Program-made: the position numbers and the translations under genes
Part shown: positions 32,212 through 44,300 of the stretch, in pieces
Layout: every line of letters begins with the position of its first letter
Position numbering within the stretch: the first letter of the stretch is position 1
NCBI GenBank assembly: GCA_030267565.1
Contig: BRXU01000022.1
Span: 1,260,001 to 1,324,000, forward strand
Source: Pleodorina starrii
Taxonomy: Eukaryota > Chlorophyta > Chlorophyceae > Chlamydomonadales > Volvocaceae
Direction of reading: 5' to 3'
DNA: 64,000 nt
The notes under the pieces: model-generated
What the model saw: only the letters and a program-made list of their open reading frames with translations
Databases searched by the model: none
What the model was told of the DNA's origin: nothing

Positions 32212-34608
32212 GGGACCAACCGACGGCTGATGGGAGGGAGGGAACAAACGCGGCCTCGGGAGCCAGGGGTCGGCGCGGGAGCAGCTCGCGCGCGCGCAGC
32301 GTCTGTTTGGATGGGGGTTGGAAGGGTGTGGGAGAGCTCGAGTGGGTGTCATGCGCATTCGTGAGCGGAAGAATATATGCACTACAGAGCTATGCCAGTT
32401 CCCTAGCGCGCGGCAGTTGCCAGTCGTAAATAAAATTGCGTGTTGAGACGTTGCGCTTGCCGGAGAGGAGGTCTGGGTCGTTGGCGTGAGCTACAACTCG
32501 GAAGGTCTGCCTATAAAGTTGTTATTATAATGTTATTATATATCGGCGACGAGCATTTTGCCGGCGCCGTCCTGCTTGCGCGCATGTTTGGTTATATGCG
32601 AGATACCACAGGGGATCGCTCATCATCGTGACGGTGGGTGACCAGCGTGATTGACTTAACTGAACCTCCGGAGGAGAAGGAGGAGGAGGAGAAGTAGGAG
32701 GAGGGCTTAGAATGCGAGCCTGCTGTGAGCCTCGAGGCAGGCGCAGGACTACCCGCTGACTACCTCCACCCGATGTCTCGTCAGCTGATGCAGGCTGTAT
32801 GGCTGTTGGGCGGATTTGCATATATCCGATACCGATATCGTTGTGGAAGATTGATAAATAAATTGCTCTGTGAGCCTGCTGGCTGACTGGTTCTCGCCTC
32901 TGGATGGGAACTGCTAAGTGCTGATGGAGCCGCGAAAGGCCGCGATAAAGTTATGACATAATTATTGCATGGCCCCAGCATTTTAGAGCCCATGACTGTG
33001 CAAGTGTGCATGAGCGGAAGAGACGCGTGTGCGGCGGGTTGCGAAGACCTGCGAAGAGTCCTGGGCCCGGCCATGCCATCTTAGGACCACGCACGATTTT
33101 ACCTCGATCTTGCGCGTGCGTTCTTCCTACGAATGGCACCGCGGAGTGATCTGCGCGCTGCAACGCAAGTACATGTCGTGAGGTGCAAAATCGTAGATTG
33201 AGGCCGACCCATGGGTCGCTTGCGAGGAGCAGCAGGATGAAAGGCTGCGAGGCTCGCGGAAGCGAGAGAGGCTAAGGCGCAGCGCGCTGCTCCTTAGCCG
33301 CACCTATGATGTAAATGTCTATGTTTCCTTGGACATTGTCAGGAAGCCTACGTAGTTTCGGCAACTGGGTTGTTTGATGGCTGTCCGCGGCCGCCGGCAT
33401 TTGGGCGGCGGCGGAGTTGAGGGGCCGGTGTCAAGGTTGTTGCGGCCGGGGTGGATCTGGATGTGCGAATTTCACAGCGCGACGCGTCAGAGTGAAGCCC
33501 ATCTGTGCCTGGGCGTGAAGGCCCACATCGGGCGCGAGGGTGTACGGCGTCCAATGTCTGGTGTCACTCACGCACGCTCCTGGAGAATCCGCCCGTCGGC
33601 GGCTCTCATTAATCAAGAGCGGCCCGCAACCCATGATTCCATCCATTGTACATCTCTTGCCAGCAATCTAATCGAACCCATCCTCTTTAAGTTGTTTAGT
33701 TGACCTACAACGCCCAAGCTCCGTCTCTGCTCTCGGCCGGCCGACCGAGCGCTTGGCCCCGTTGGGTAGGGCGGCTTAGCGCCCGAAAGGTCTTTCGAGC
33801 CTTTTCCCGGGCGATTTTGTGTGGCAGCGCTGTGTTGCCGCGCTCGGCCCCGCGCTTTCGTGATTTTTTGCACAGGGCGGCCAGAGAGCGCTGATAGGCA
33901 GCAGGCAGCGTCACAGCCAGGTAGCAGCGCAGCAGTGTTATCAGCGGAGCTGAACACAGCCAGCAGGGTAGTTGGTTGGTGAGCAGCCAGACTCGACTAG
34001 ATCTTTTTGGCGCGGGACCTCGTTGGCTGCACACACGCCCATTTCGTCAGTGACCCAAGCCTAGGTTGTGTCCTCGCACCTTTTCCTGCGATAACACACG
34101 TGACAACGTTGAGTTGTGAAAAAAAAGCAGGCAACAGCAGACGAGAGCAGCGCAGATCATCTCATCCGCCCCCGTGAGCAATCCAGCGGAGCATCAAGGT
34201 GGTTGCGTTAACTCGACGCTCCGTTCCGTGAGTTCCGCCCCGCAGCTCCATTTCGTGGTCATTTCGGCGCCGCCCTCTCTGCCGCGCCTCTGTTCTGTGC
34301 GGCCGTTCTCGCAAGCTGCTCGCACAAGCCGCCACAGCAGCCTTCCTTCGGCCGCCATCGAGCCCAGCCAGCAGATCGCCCACATCGCAACGTGTTCATT
34401 TTTGGTTTTTTTTGGGTGGTGACAAACAGCAGGAAGCGCCAACCGGAAGCGCCGGCAGCCCGCGACCCCTCCGAACAAGCAAATCGCAGCCGCAGCCAGA
34501 TCCGGTACCTAGGACCAATACCAGTACCAAGAACTGCACCAGTCCAATTGCGCAATCCTTGATTGTTTTTTAATCAGCCCATCACAGCTCAGCAGCCGCC
34601 CGGAGAAA
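32212..34608. other. Intergenic region and 5' region of the PPR gene
   Basis: 2.4 kb with no supported gene. TGTAA near 33309 may end the DUF1399 transcript. A 30-bp near-perfect palindrome lies at 33270-33299. 34080-34608 reads as leader of the PPR gene (T-rich patches, no upstream in-frame coding). Short Arg/Ala-rich open frames here lack motif support. Confidence 0.45.
33270..33299. repeat. 30-bp near-perfect palindrome
   Basis: Arms GGCTAAGG and CCTTAGCC enclose a second palindromic core containing AGCGCGCT. Only one base pair is mismatched. It could form a stable hairpin in RNA or a cruciform, or be a binding site or the tip of a small element. Confidence 0.7.
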
Positions 34609-37600
34609 ATGATGCAGCAGTCAGCCTTCAAGGCGGTCTCGGGCGCGCCCTCGGACTTCTCCGCGGGCGGTCCGGGAGGCGGCGCCGCCGCGCCGCCGGC
34701 CGCCTTCACCGCAGCCGACCTGTCCTCCGCAATCGCCGCCCTCCAGATCCAACAGCAACAACAGCAGCAACAACAGCAGCAGCAGCAGCAACAGCACTAC
34801 CAGCACCCGCACCAGCGGCAGCAGGCTTCGTCGGCCGCCGCGGCCGCCGCCGCCGCAATCGCCGCCGCGCACGCCGCGCAGGGAGGAGACGACGGCGGCT
34901 CCTTCCTCTCCCAGCTGCCGTCCCTGGCTAGCCCCGCGCCCGGCGGCGGCGGCGGCGGCAGCGCCTTTGGCGGCGCCGGCGGCCAAGCCGCCGCGTCGTC
35001 GGCGCTGTACGGCACTCCGCCGCCACACCACCACTCCTCCGCGACGTCGGGCCACTACACCGGCCGCGGCGGCCTGCAGGGACCGGGCAGCGGCAGCGGC
35101 TTCGCCGTCATGGGCGGCGGCGGCGGCGGCGGCTGGGCGACGTCGACGCCGCCGGCGAGCCCGGCCCCGCACGGCGGCTTCTTCACGCCGCCGCATCGCG
35201 GGTCGTCGGCGGCGCAGCAGCTCTACAACACGCCGCCGAGGGGTATGTATTGGTTGGGGGCGGGATTTGTTGATGTGGATTTGGGAGGGAGTGGGGTTTC
35301 GGGACCTCTCTTGTTTTGCAGGCGGCGGGTGACTGACGAGACCGAGGCTTTCTTCCTAGATTTCTTTGTCGCGGCGCTGTACCGCCCCCCCCATGTGGTG
35401 CGATTGCAGTGGCTTAGCGCCCATAAGTTTCTGCCTGCGTGCGTGTTGCTGCGAAGGCAGTTGTCGCGCACGCGGCCTCATGCGTGTGCGTGTGCGTGTG
35501 TGTGTGCGTGTGTGTGTGTGTGCGTGTGTGTGTGAGGTTAATGTGAGGTGTCCCGTGGGTCGGGCGGGTCGGCGCGGGTGCCCCAGGCTGTCTACCAGGG
35601 GTCCCTCGGGATTTCGTCGCGCACCTAGATCCAGATCCAGATCAAGACCAAGACCAAGATCCAGATCCACCGGCGTCCGTTTTGCATATTTCCGTACATG
35701 GCTCCCATGGCATCCCACTGCACGACCCACATCAGATGTGATCACATCAGATCAGATTTCTTGATGCGCGGTTGTGTACCCGTGTGTGGCACCTGTGTAA
35801 GCGTGTAGTGCGATGTGGTTGTGATGTGTTTGTGATGTGATGTGATGTGTTTGTTGAGGGGGCTTACCTGCCGACTTCTGGGGCCTTCAGGCAGCCGTGC
35901 AGTACAAGCAGGCAGGTAGCGGACGCAGATTCGGAAGAAGCGCACCCGACTCTTAACGGACCCTCGTCTGGAGGCCGCAACCTTCGCGCGTGCCTGCATG
36001 CCCCTCCGAGCGCGCCCCTGCATGCCCCTGAGCCATTACCCCAACAGAGTCAATGCAATGCAAGTATCCGTTACCCAAAACTCAAACCCGAACATCCGCA
36101 TTCCCGCGCAGGCCCCTACTCGAGCCTCGGCCGTGGCGGGCCCCCCGGAGGGGCCGTGTACGACATGAAGAGGTACGGGTGTACGGCATTGGTTGCGACG
36201 AGCGCGAGTGCAGGACGGTCGGCGAGAGTGCACTCTGTGCTTATGTGCGTGTGTGTGTCGTTATTAGGATTAGCTGTTGCTACTGCTCGATGCGTTGTTT
36301 CATTCGCTTCCATTCGCGCATTTACTGTGGGCGGGCGAGAGCCGCGATCGATCGCCTGCCCGCCGCCGTGCACAGTCGCGATGGTGTCACGCTGCGACCC
36401 ACGACCCTCAACGGCGGCTTTACTCTTAAGGATCGACTGCCGTACATTCCCATTATGCCCCCTTTGCCGTACGCTGTCCTCCTCCCCGTTCTTTGTTGTT
36501 TTCCTCGCAGTCTGACCGCCGCCGTCAATATGGCCGCGGGGGGCACCGGGGACATTCGCCGCATCTTCACCGCCGCCACCTTCAGGCCCCGACTGCCGGG
36601 TGGGGTTTGGGGGGGAAAGCGGGGGGGGAGGGGCGTCCGGGGTTTTTGGGTATGTGTGTGTGCGTGTGTACGTGTATACAGGAAGGCGGGTGCGACCGCT
36701 ATTGAAATCGCGGCTGGGTGCATGCATGCATGCATGAAGGCATGAAGGCAGGGCGGGGTGGGGTGCGTGTTGGGGGCAGGGCAGGCAGGCGGGGGGGGGG
36801 GCGTTGTTACGTTCTTCGCCTTTGCATCCATTAACCTTACCAACACCCCAATACGCACACCCTACACTTAAACACACCCAAACACACATCGCTTTTCGGG
36901 TTGATTTATCTCGCTCACCGACATCCACGCAAACCCACCCCCCCTCCCCCCTCCCCTCCCCCCTCCCCTCCCCCTCCCCCCCAACCGGCTCCAGGTCTGA
37001 CCAAGTTGGTTAGTCAGCTGACTCGCGAGGGTCAGTGGTCCAAGGGCCTCGAGGTGTTTGACGCACTCGACTGTGTGGGGCTGCTGCCCGACACAACAAT
37101 CACCAACGCCGCGATATCGGCTTGCGACAAGGGGGGACAGTGGGAGAAAGCGCTGCAGGTAGGGTGTGTGTGTGTGGGTTGGTGGGGGTGGGCGGGGAGG
37201 GGAGGGAGGGGCGTGTGTTTCGTGTGCGTGTGCGTGTGTATTTTCCCAGCTGCTGCTTGTCTGTGTGGGGTTGGGGTTGGGGTGCGGGTTTTGACGCTGA
37301 CCCCCGATTTCACCCGCCTCGACCCTCTCCCCCTCCTAAGTCAACATAATCAAATGTACACATTCTTTCTTCCCCCTCCACCTCCCTCTCGTCACCCCCA
37401 CCTCAACCAATCCCTTCCCGCTTTCCGTCGTCTTCGTCGCCTTCCCCCCCCGACACTTCAACCAATCCTTGCCCCCCGCGACACTGTCTCACAGAGAGAA
37501 GGACGAGTAACAAGAAAAGCGCACTGAAAAGTGAACTCGTCCTCCCCCCCTCCCCTGTCCCTATCCCCCCTCCCCCCCCTCCCCCCTCCCTCCCCCCTCC

Positions 37601-38306
37601 TCCCCCCCAGATCTTCTATGCTATGGAGTCCTGGGGTCTGGGTCGAGATGCCATCACCTACTCCGCAGTCATATCGGCACTGTCCAAGGGCCGCCAATGG
37701 AGCCTGGCTATTGACGGTGGGGGGGGGTGGGGGGGGGGCTGAGGGGGGAGGGGGGAGATGGGGGGGGGGCTGTGGACTTTGGGCGGTCATTCCTCCTCCC
37801 CGGCTCCCCGGCTCTCCGGTCTGGTGGTAGTACAGACGGATCTCGTCCGGTGAACCTCCCTCGCGAACCACTCTCTTGTTGTTGTTGCGTGTGCGTGCGT
37901 GTGTGTGTGAGTGTGTGTGCGTGTGTGTGCGTGGATTCGGAGCTGGCCTTGTTCGCAGCCGTATCTCTGTCTTGAGGGGCAGCGGGGCTCCTCCAATCCG
38001 ACCTAGCAGCGGCATTGGCAGCAGCAGCAGCAGGAGCGGTTGTGTGAACATCGGCCGGCCGGGTTGAGGCTCTTTGCAACTGTCCGACTTCAACTCGCCC
38101 TCCCCCCCGCCTCTCCAAAACCCCCCTCCCCCCCCCTCCCTCCCCCCCCCAGTTTTTAACCACATGTGCGATCACAACATTGAGTGCGACGCCGTCACGT
38201 GTTGCTCGCTGATCACCGCTCTGGACAAGGGAGGACAGTGGCAGCTGGGGGAGCAGGTGAGGGGGGGTGGGTGGGGGTGAGGGGGGTGAGGGGGGTGAGG
38301 GGTTAG

Positions 38307-38343
<37 letters not shown>

Positions 38344-41300
38344 TGGAGGAGAGGGGGGCCTGCGTCGTCATGCTCTGTCGTCCTCGCCGCCGCGCCGCAC
38401 CGTTTCCCCCCTATGACCCGGCTGCGGCCGGAGCAGCTTGATCAACAACGTTCGCAGTGACTCGTTCTTTTATAAAGGAGCATATCACTCCCTGAACCCC
38501 CCTATGACCCCATCGCGATCCTTCCGAACTTCTGTCGCCCTCCGCCGCTTATCTCGCCTCGCCTCGCCTCGCCTCGCCTCGCCTCGTCGCGTCAGTGCTC
38601 TGTGGGTCCATTTCAGTGCGCTCTGGACCGCTTGGATTCGCTGGCATATCCAGATCCGATCCAGATCCAGATTTTGATCCAGATTTAGATCCAGATTTCG
38701 AAGATCTCGTCACGGTTTGGATCCCACCCCCGAACGAACGACCCGATGCATTACCTCCCTGGTCGGTCCCTTCCCACACACCCCTCCCCGCACCCTCCCT
38801 CCCCCCCCCTCCTCACACACCCCCAGGTCTTCTTCCAGATGTACGCCGACCACCCCCAATTCAAGGTCCTGCTGCAGTGCATGGATGACGACGTAGCGGC
38901 AGTGGCGCCGTCAGTATGTACGGCAGCGGGTGGCGGCGGAGCCGCCGCCGCGGCCGCCGCCGGCGCCGGCGGAGCCGGCGGACTCTCCCGCACCGCCTCC
39001 GCCGCCGCCGAGACGCTGCTGTCGGCCCTCACCGTGCCGCTGCAGAAGGGGGCCCGCGGCGGCGATCCCGGAGACGTCCTCTCCGCCGCCCTTGGCGGCG
39101 ACCCCGTCGGCGGGCTGTATCGTACAGGCAGTACGGCACACGGCGCCGGCGCGCTGTCGCCAACCGGCATGGCGCGGATCGATGAGGAGGGCGGCGGCGG
39201 CGGCGCCGCTGGCGGCGGCCCGACGGCGGCGGCGCCGGCTGGCGCCGACGGCGGCGCCGCCGCCAGCGGCGGCAGCAAGTGGCGCAACGTGGTGGCGGGT
39301 GACGCTGGCGGCGGCGGCGGCAGCATGGGCGGCGGCAGCAGCTATCTGGACCTGTGGGACCGGCGGGCGGGTGCGCGGGCGGCCAACTTCCCCAATGTCA
39401 TCATTCGCAGTCCCGCCAGTATGTCGCCGGCGGCCGCATCGCTGCAGCACCACCCACAGCACATGCACACCCACCCGCAGGTGCGTGTGTCAACGGAGGG
39501 AGGGAGGGGGGGAGGGGGAAGGGGGGAGAGTGCTGTTGAGCATTTATTGGAACAGGAACAGACGCGTAGAGGGATTCCCCATCCGTTTGAGACGATGAGT
39601 ATGACGACGGATGCGGTACACCACCGTCGCGATGGCTTTGGGGATGCCGTCCGACGCCCGCCTGCCAGAAAGAGAACCTGGTCAAGAAGACCCTTAGCGC
39701 TTCCGAAATCCTAACAGCCCTCGAACAGTCCACAGGTCATCTCTTGACGAAACCATTTCCCCCGCCCGTGTCCCCCCCCCCGTTCCCCTCCCGCAGACCC
39801 CCACCTCCTCGGCCCACTCCCCCGCCCACACCCCCACCTCCACCCCCGGCCCCAGCTCCGCCTCCTGTGGTCTGCCCCCCAGCACCCCCGGGGGTGGTGT
39901 GGGCGGTGCTGCCAGTTCCCTGTGGTCTCTGCCCTCGGGCGGAAATCTGTCGGATCTGTCCTCGGGGGCATTCGGCGAGGTGTTGGCGGTGAGAGGGGGG
40001 GGACTGCGGACTCGGGGCTTTCAGGCTTTGGGGGGGGAGGGAGGGAGGGAGGACATGTGGTTGCCAGAGGTCGGCTGGGCGCACTGGTTGGGCGCACTGG
40101 CTTGTCCGCATTGGGCGGGTCACCCAGCTGAGAAGGGGATGGGAGGGAAGGGAGCGGAGGGGAGGGATGGCGCGCGGAGGAGAGGCACCTCTCTTCAAAT
40201 TCCCCCCGTCGCCGCGGCCCCGGGGGTGGGGAGTCGGCTGTAGGGGGGGAGGGGCGCTGGGTTGCTCACCCCCCTGCGCGGCACACAAGCACGTGTCAGG
40301 AGTGCGAGCAAGCGGGGTGTATGGGTATTGTATGTGTGTTCGTCAATCCAACCTCCCAATCAGGCCCCCCCCCGCCCTCCCCCCCCCCCCGCAGTCCCCC
40401 GGCGGCCCCCTGCCCCGCACCAGCTCCACCTCGGGTGTCAGCGGCAGCATCTCCTTGTCGTACGGTCCCCCCTCCCCCCACCCGGGTCAACGCGGACTGC
40501 TGCGCACCTCCTCCCTCAACACCAAGAAGTCCGCACCCAACCGGGTGTGCTGCAACGCACTGCTGGCAGCGTACGCACGAGCCACACCGACACAGGTGAG
40601 TGGCTTGAGGGGGGCAGGGAGAGATGCGGGTGACGGGGCTGGGTGGGTGCGGGATGCTCAGGTCCCTCCCGGGGGGGGTGGGTTTACGGCGTGCCCCGGT
40701 GTGTGTATGTGCCGGTGAGTGCCCCGGGGCGGTGCTGACTGCTGTGCGTGACGCGACGTGTCGTGTCGTGTTGTCCTGGCGTGACGTGGCGTGCGGTATC
40801 GGGTCGTCATTTGGGTTGTGTTTGGCTGTGTCGGGTTGGCCTTGCGGCCCCCCCCCGGTGTGTGGGTGTGTGTTTCTCTGCGGCAGAGGGTAGTGCCGGG
40901 CAGGTTGGCAGGCAGGGCAGGTTGGCAGATTGGCGGCGCAGGGAGCCTGGGGGGCAAAGCGGGGAAGGGAAGGGAAATAATCCGATTGAGGCTTTGCCCG
41001 CTTTCCAGGCAAAGCCCTCGATCGCCCCCTCCCCGCCTCCTTCCCCCCCTGCCTTCCCTCTCCGCATTGCACCTCCTACAACCTCCTCCCCTCCCCCCCT
41101 CCCCCCCCTTGGAGTGCAGTGGCAGAGGGCCATTCGGCTGCTGGAGCTGATGTGGCAGATTGGGGGGGAGCTCTGTCCCGACATTGTGTCGTACAACACA
41201 GTCATCAAGGCATGCGGAAACGCAGGGCAGGTGGGTGAAACAATGAGTGTGTGGGGGTTGGTGGTGAGGTGGTTGTTCGTTCTCGTTTGTTCTCGTTTGT

Positions 41301-44300
41301 ACGACGCTATGTTGGGGGAGAGATGCCGAAAAGGGGGGGAGCAAGGGGCTAAAGGGACGGCGGAGCTGCGGAAGAGACGTAAAGAGGGGATGATCGGCAG
41401 TGGGAGGCGGCGAGGTTTGGGGTGCCGGGTGGGGTGTGTCGTCAGGGCAGGGCAGGGCAGGGCTGTTGTCGTGTTCAGCTGCGATGGCGTTATCGCAATG
41501 CAGCTGCCAGAGCGAGCCAGCGAGAGTGAGAGTGAGCCGCGATTATCCCTACCCCCGCCCCCCTAGCGGGAGACCTCCCCTTCGAGCGCCTGTTGAGGTA
41601 CCGCATTCTCGCTTGCCGTACCGCCGCCGCGACCTCCCTCCCCCAGCTAGCCGCCCTCCCCCCACGACGACGACCTGCATCTCGTCTCCCGCCACCTCGC
41701 CTCCCCCACTTGTTTCCCCCAACCCCCTTCAAGACCGGCCTTCTTTAAGACTAAACATCAGTAGTAATCAAACACACACTTTGTTTACCGTCCACGCGCC
41801 TATCCCCGGGTACGGTAACCCTCCTTCTCCGCTTTCGGAGTTTGTTGAGCTACTCCCGGGCCCCCCCTCTCGCCCCGTGTGTATGTGTATGTGTATGTCT
41901 GCCGCAGGTGGAGTTGGGTTTCAAGGTGTACGCGCTGATGCGCCGTCGCGGTATCGAGCCCACCGTGGCCACGTACGGCACCCTGGTGTGTATTGCCGCC
42001 GACGCGGGTGCCTCCCAGCGGGTGATCGAGGTGTGGGGCTGGTTGAGGGCTTCGGGACTGGAGGTACACGTCACCTGCGCAAACGCCTACCTGTCGGCAC
42101 TGGTCAAACAGGTGGGGGGGAGAGGGGTGGGGGGGCGGGTGGGGAAGAGAAGGATGGGGGAAGGGAGTGGGGGGTGGGAGTCGGGTGTATGCGTATGCAT
42201 GTGTGTGTAGGCTGGGGAGGGAGGGGGTGGGGACGGAGAAAGAGGGGTGTAAGGGGGGGAAAGGTGTGGTGAGGGATGGGCAACGGCGGGAGGAGCGCAC
42301 GCGTGTATGTGTGTATGACTGAATGCGTGCGTGTTGTGTGCGTGTTGTGTGCGTGTTGTCTGTTGTGTGTTTCTGTCCCCTGCTCTGCCCCGGGGGGGGG
42401 GGGGTAACCCATGCGCATTGGGGGGGGGGGGGTACCGTATTCGGAGCTGCGTGCCTCCCCCGACTAGTCCCTCCCCCAGTCAGACTGGGACAAGCACGGC
42501 CGGCTTACTACCCGGGGGGGGGGGGGCGGGTTGGCCCCTTCCCCCCGGTCCCCGGTTTCGTTCCTGCCGTGGCCGCCTATGCCTTTATTGCTCCCCTTCT
42601 CCTCATATCCTATGTCCACTGCCATCTCAACCCGACCCGGACACCCCCTCCCCCCCCACGCAACGGGGTATCCTGTTCCCCCCACACACCACCATCCCGA
42701 AGGGCGAGTGGGACGCCGCCGTGTCGTTCTTCCGCTCCCTGATGCGCCCCGGTGGCCCCTGCCGCCCCAACACCATCACCTTCAACACCCTCATGGCCGG
42801 GTACCTGGACAGGAGGCAGCCGGAGCAGGTGGGGCTGGGGGGGTGGGGGGAGGGGGAGAGGAGAAGGAGTGCGGGGGAGAGGGCTGTGGAGGTACCGGTA
42901 GGTATGCCTCATGCGCGCGCGGGTTTGTGTGTGTGCGGGTGCGAGGGCTGGGCTGCACTCTTTTGGTCGGGAAGGCAGTCCGCCCGTAGTCCTCCTTGGC
43001 CGGGGTGTCGTGCAAGCTGCCATCCCTGTCCCATCCCATCCCGGGATTTGTGTGCCCTATCTGCAAGGACCCCTCAATCCCCGTCATCAGGTCCACGGAT
43101 CGGTCCCGATGTACCCCTACTCCCATCGTCTCGCCGACCCAAAAAGTACACACATACACGCACGCCCTCACAACCCCCCCCCGCCTCCCTCAGGTTCTTG
43201 CTCTGTTCCAGGAGCTCCAGGGGGGGTGCGGTCTGGCCCCCTCGGTCACCAGCTACAGTCACCTGGTGGCGGCCTATGGGGCGATGCAGCGGTGGGAGGA
43301 TGCGTTCAATGTGGTGGCGTACGTGTGCAGGTGAGGGGGGGGTGGGGGGGTCGAGATGGGTACCCGGAAGGCACCGCAGCGGAGCGGAGCGGAGGCGGGG
43401 GGAAGGACAGGACTCAGGAGGGGGCATGGGCAGGGCAGGGGAGAGTCGGGTACTAGGGGTGTGTGCGTGTGGGTGTCGAGGGGTTGTCGGCGTCTGTGTG
43501 CCGCGTTCGCTCTCCCCTCCTGTCAAGTCCTCGTCTGCACGCTAGAGAGGCGGCCACCCCTCCTGCATCCCTGCCCCCTCCTCCCCTGCACCACCCCCCG
43601 TCCCCTTCCATCTGCAAACAGATGCGCATTTCACACTGGTAGGCCCTCTCCCTTGCCCCCTGCAAATTCATTCAACCCCCTCCCTCCCCCCTTTCCCCCC
43701 CTCAGGCCCGACAGCACCGTCCGCCCCAATGTGGCCATGTTCACGAGCCTCTTCCTAGCTCTCAAGGAGGCGGCGGAGGGGGCGGCGGCGAGCGCGGCAA
43801 GCGGCGACGGCACCGCCACCGCCGCCGCCGCCGCCGCCCTGCTGGGCCTGGCACGACACATGCACGACCTGCGCTCGCTGCTCAAGGTACGACACATCAT
43901 GTCGCGTTATATCGTGTCGTGTCGTGTATACGTTGAGTATGTCTTGTAGACGGCATGGAAAGTAGGTGTGTGGACTCCTAGGTCGACGCGACGCGACGCG
44001 ACGCGACGCAATGTATGTGTGTACCTCGCAGAGAACAACCGCTTCATCACACCCGCTCTCCCCCACCCACTCACCCCTATCCCGCCCCCCAACGGGACTC
44101 TTCAGACCCCCACTGCCCCCCGCTCCCACCGCCCTCCCAATACCACACTGACCTGCGCTTTCCCTGGCCTGGCCTGCCCTGTGCCGTCTCCGCCGCGAAC
44201 CTGCCCCCACCTGCACCCGACACATACATACAAATACGTGCACAGATATGCACATACACGCACAAAACTCTCCTCCGGCCCCCCCTCTCCCTCCCTCCCC

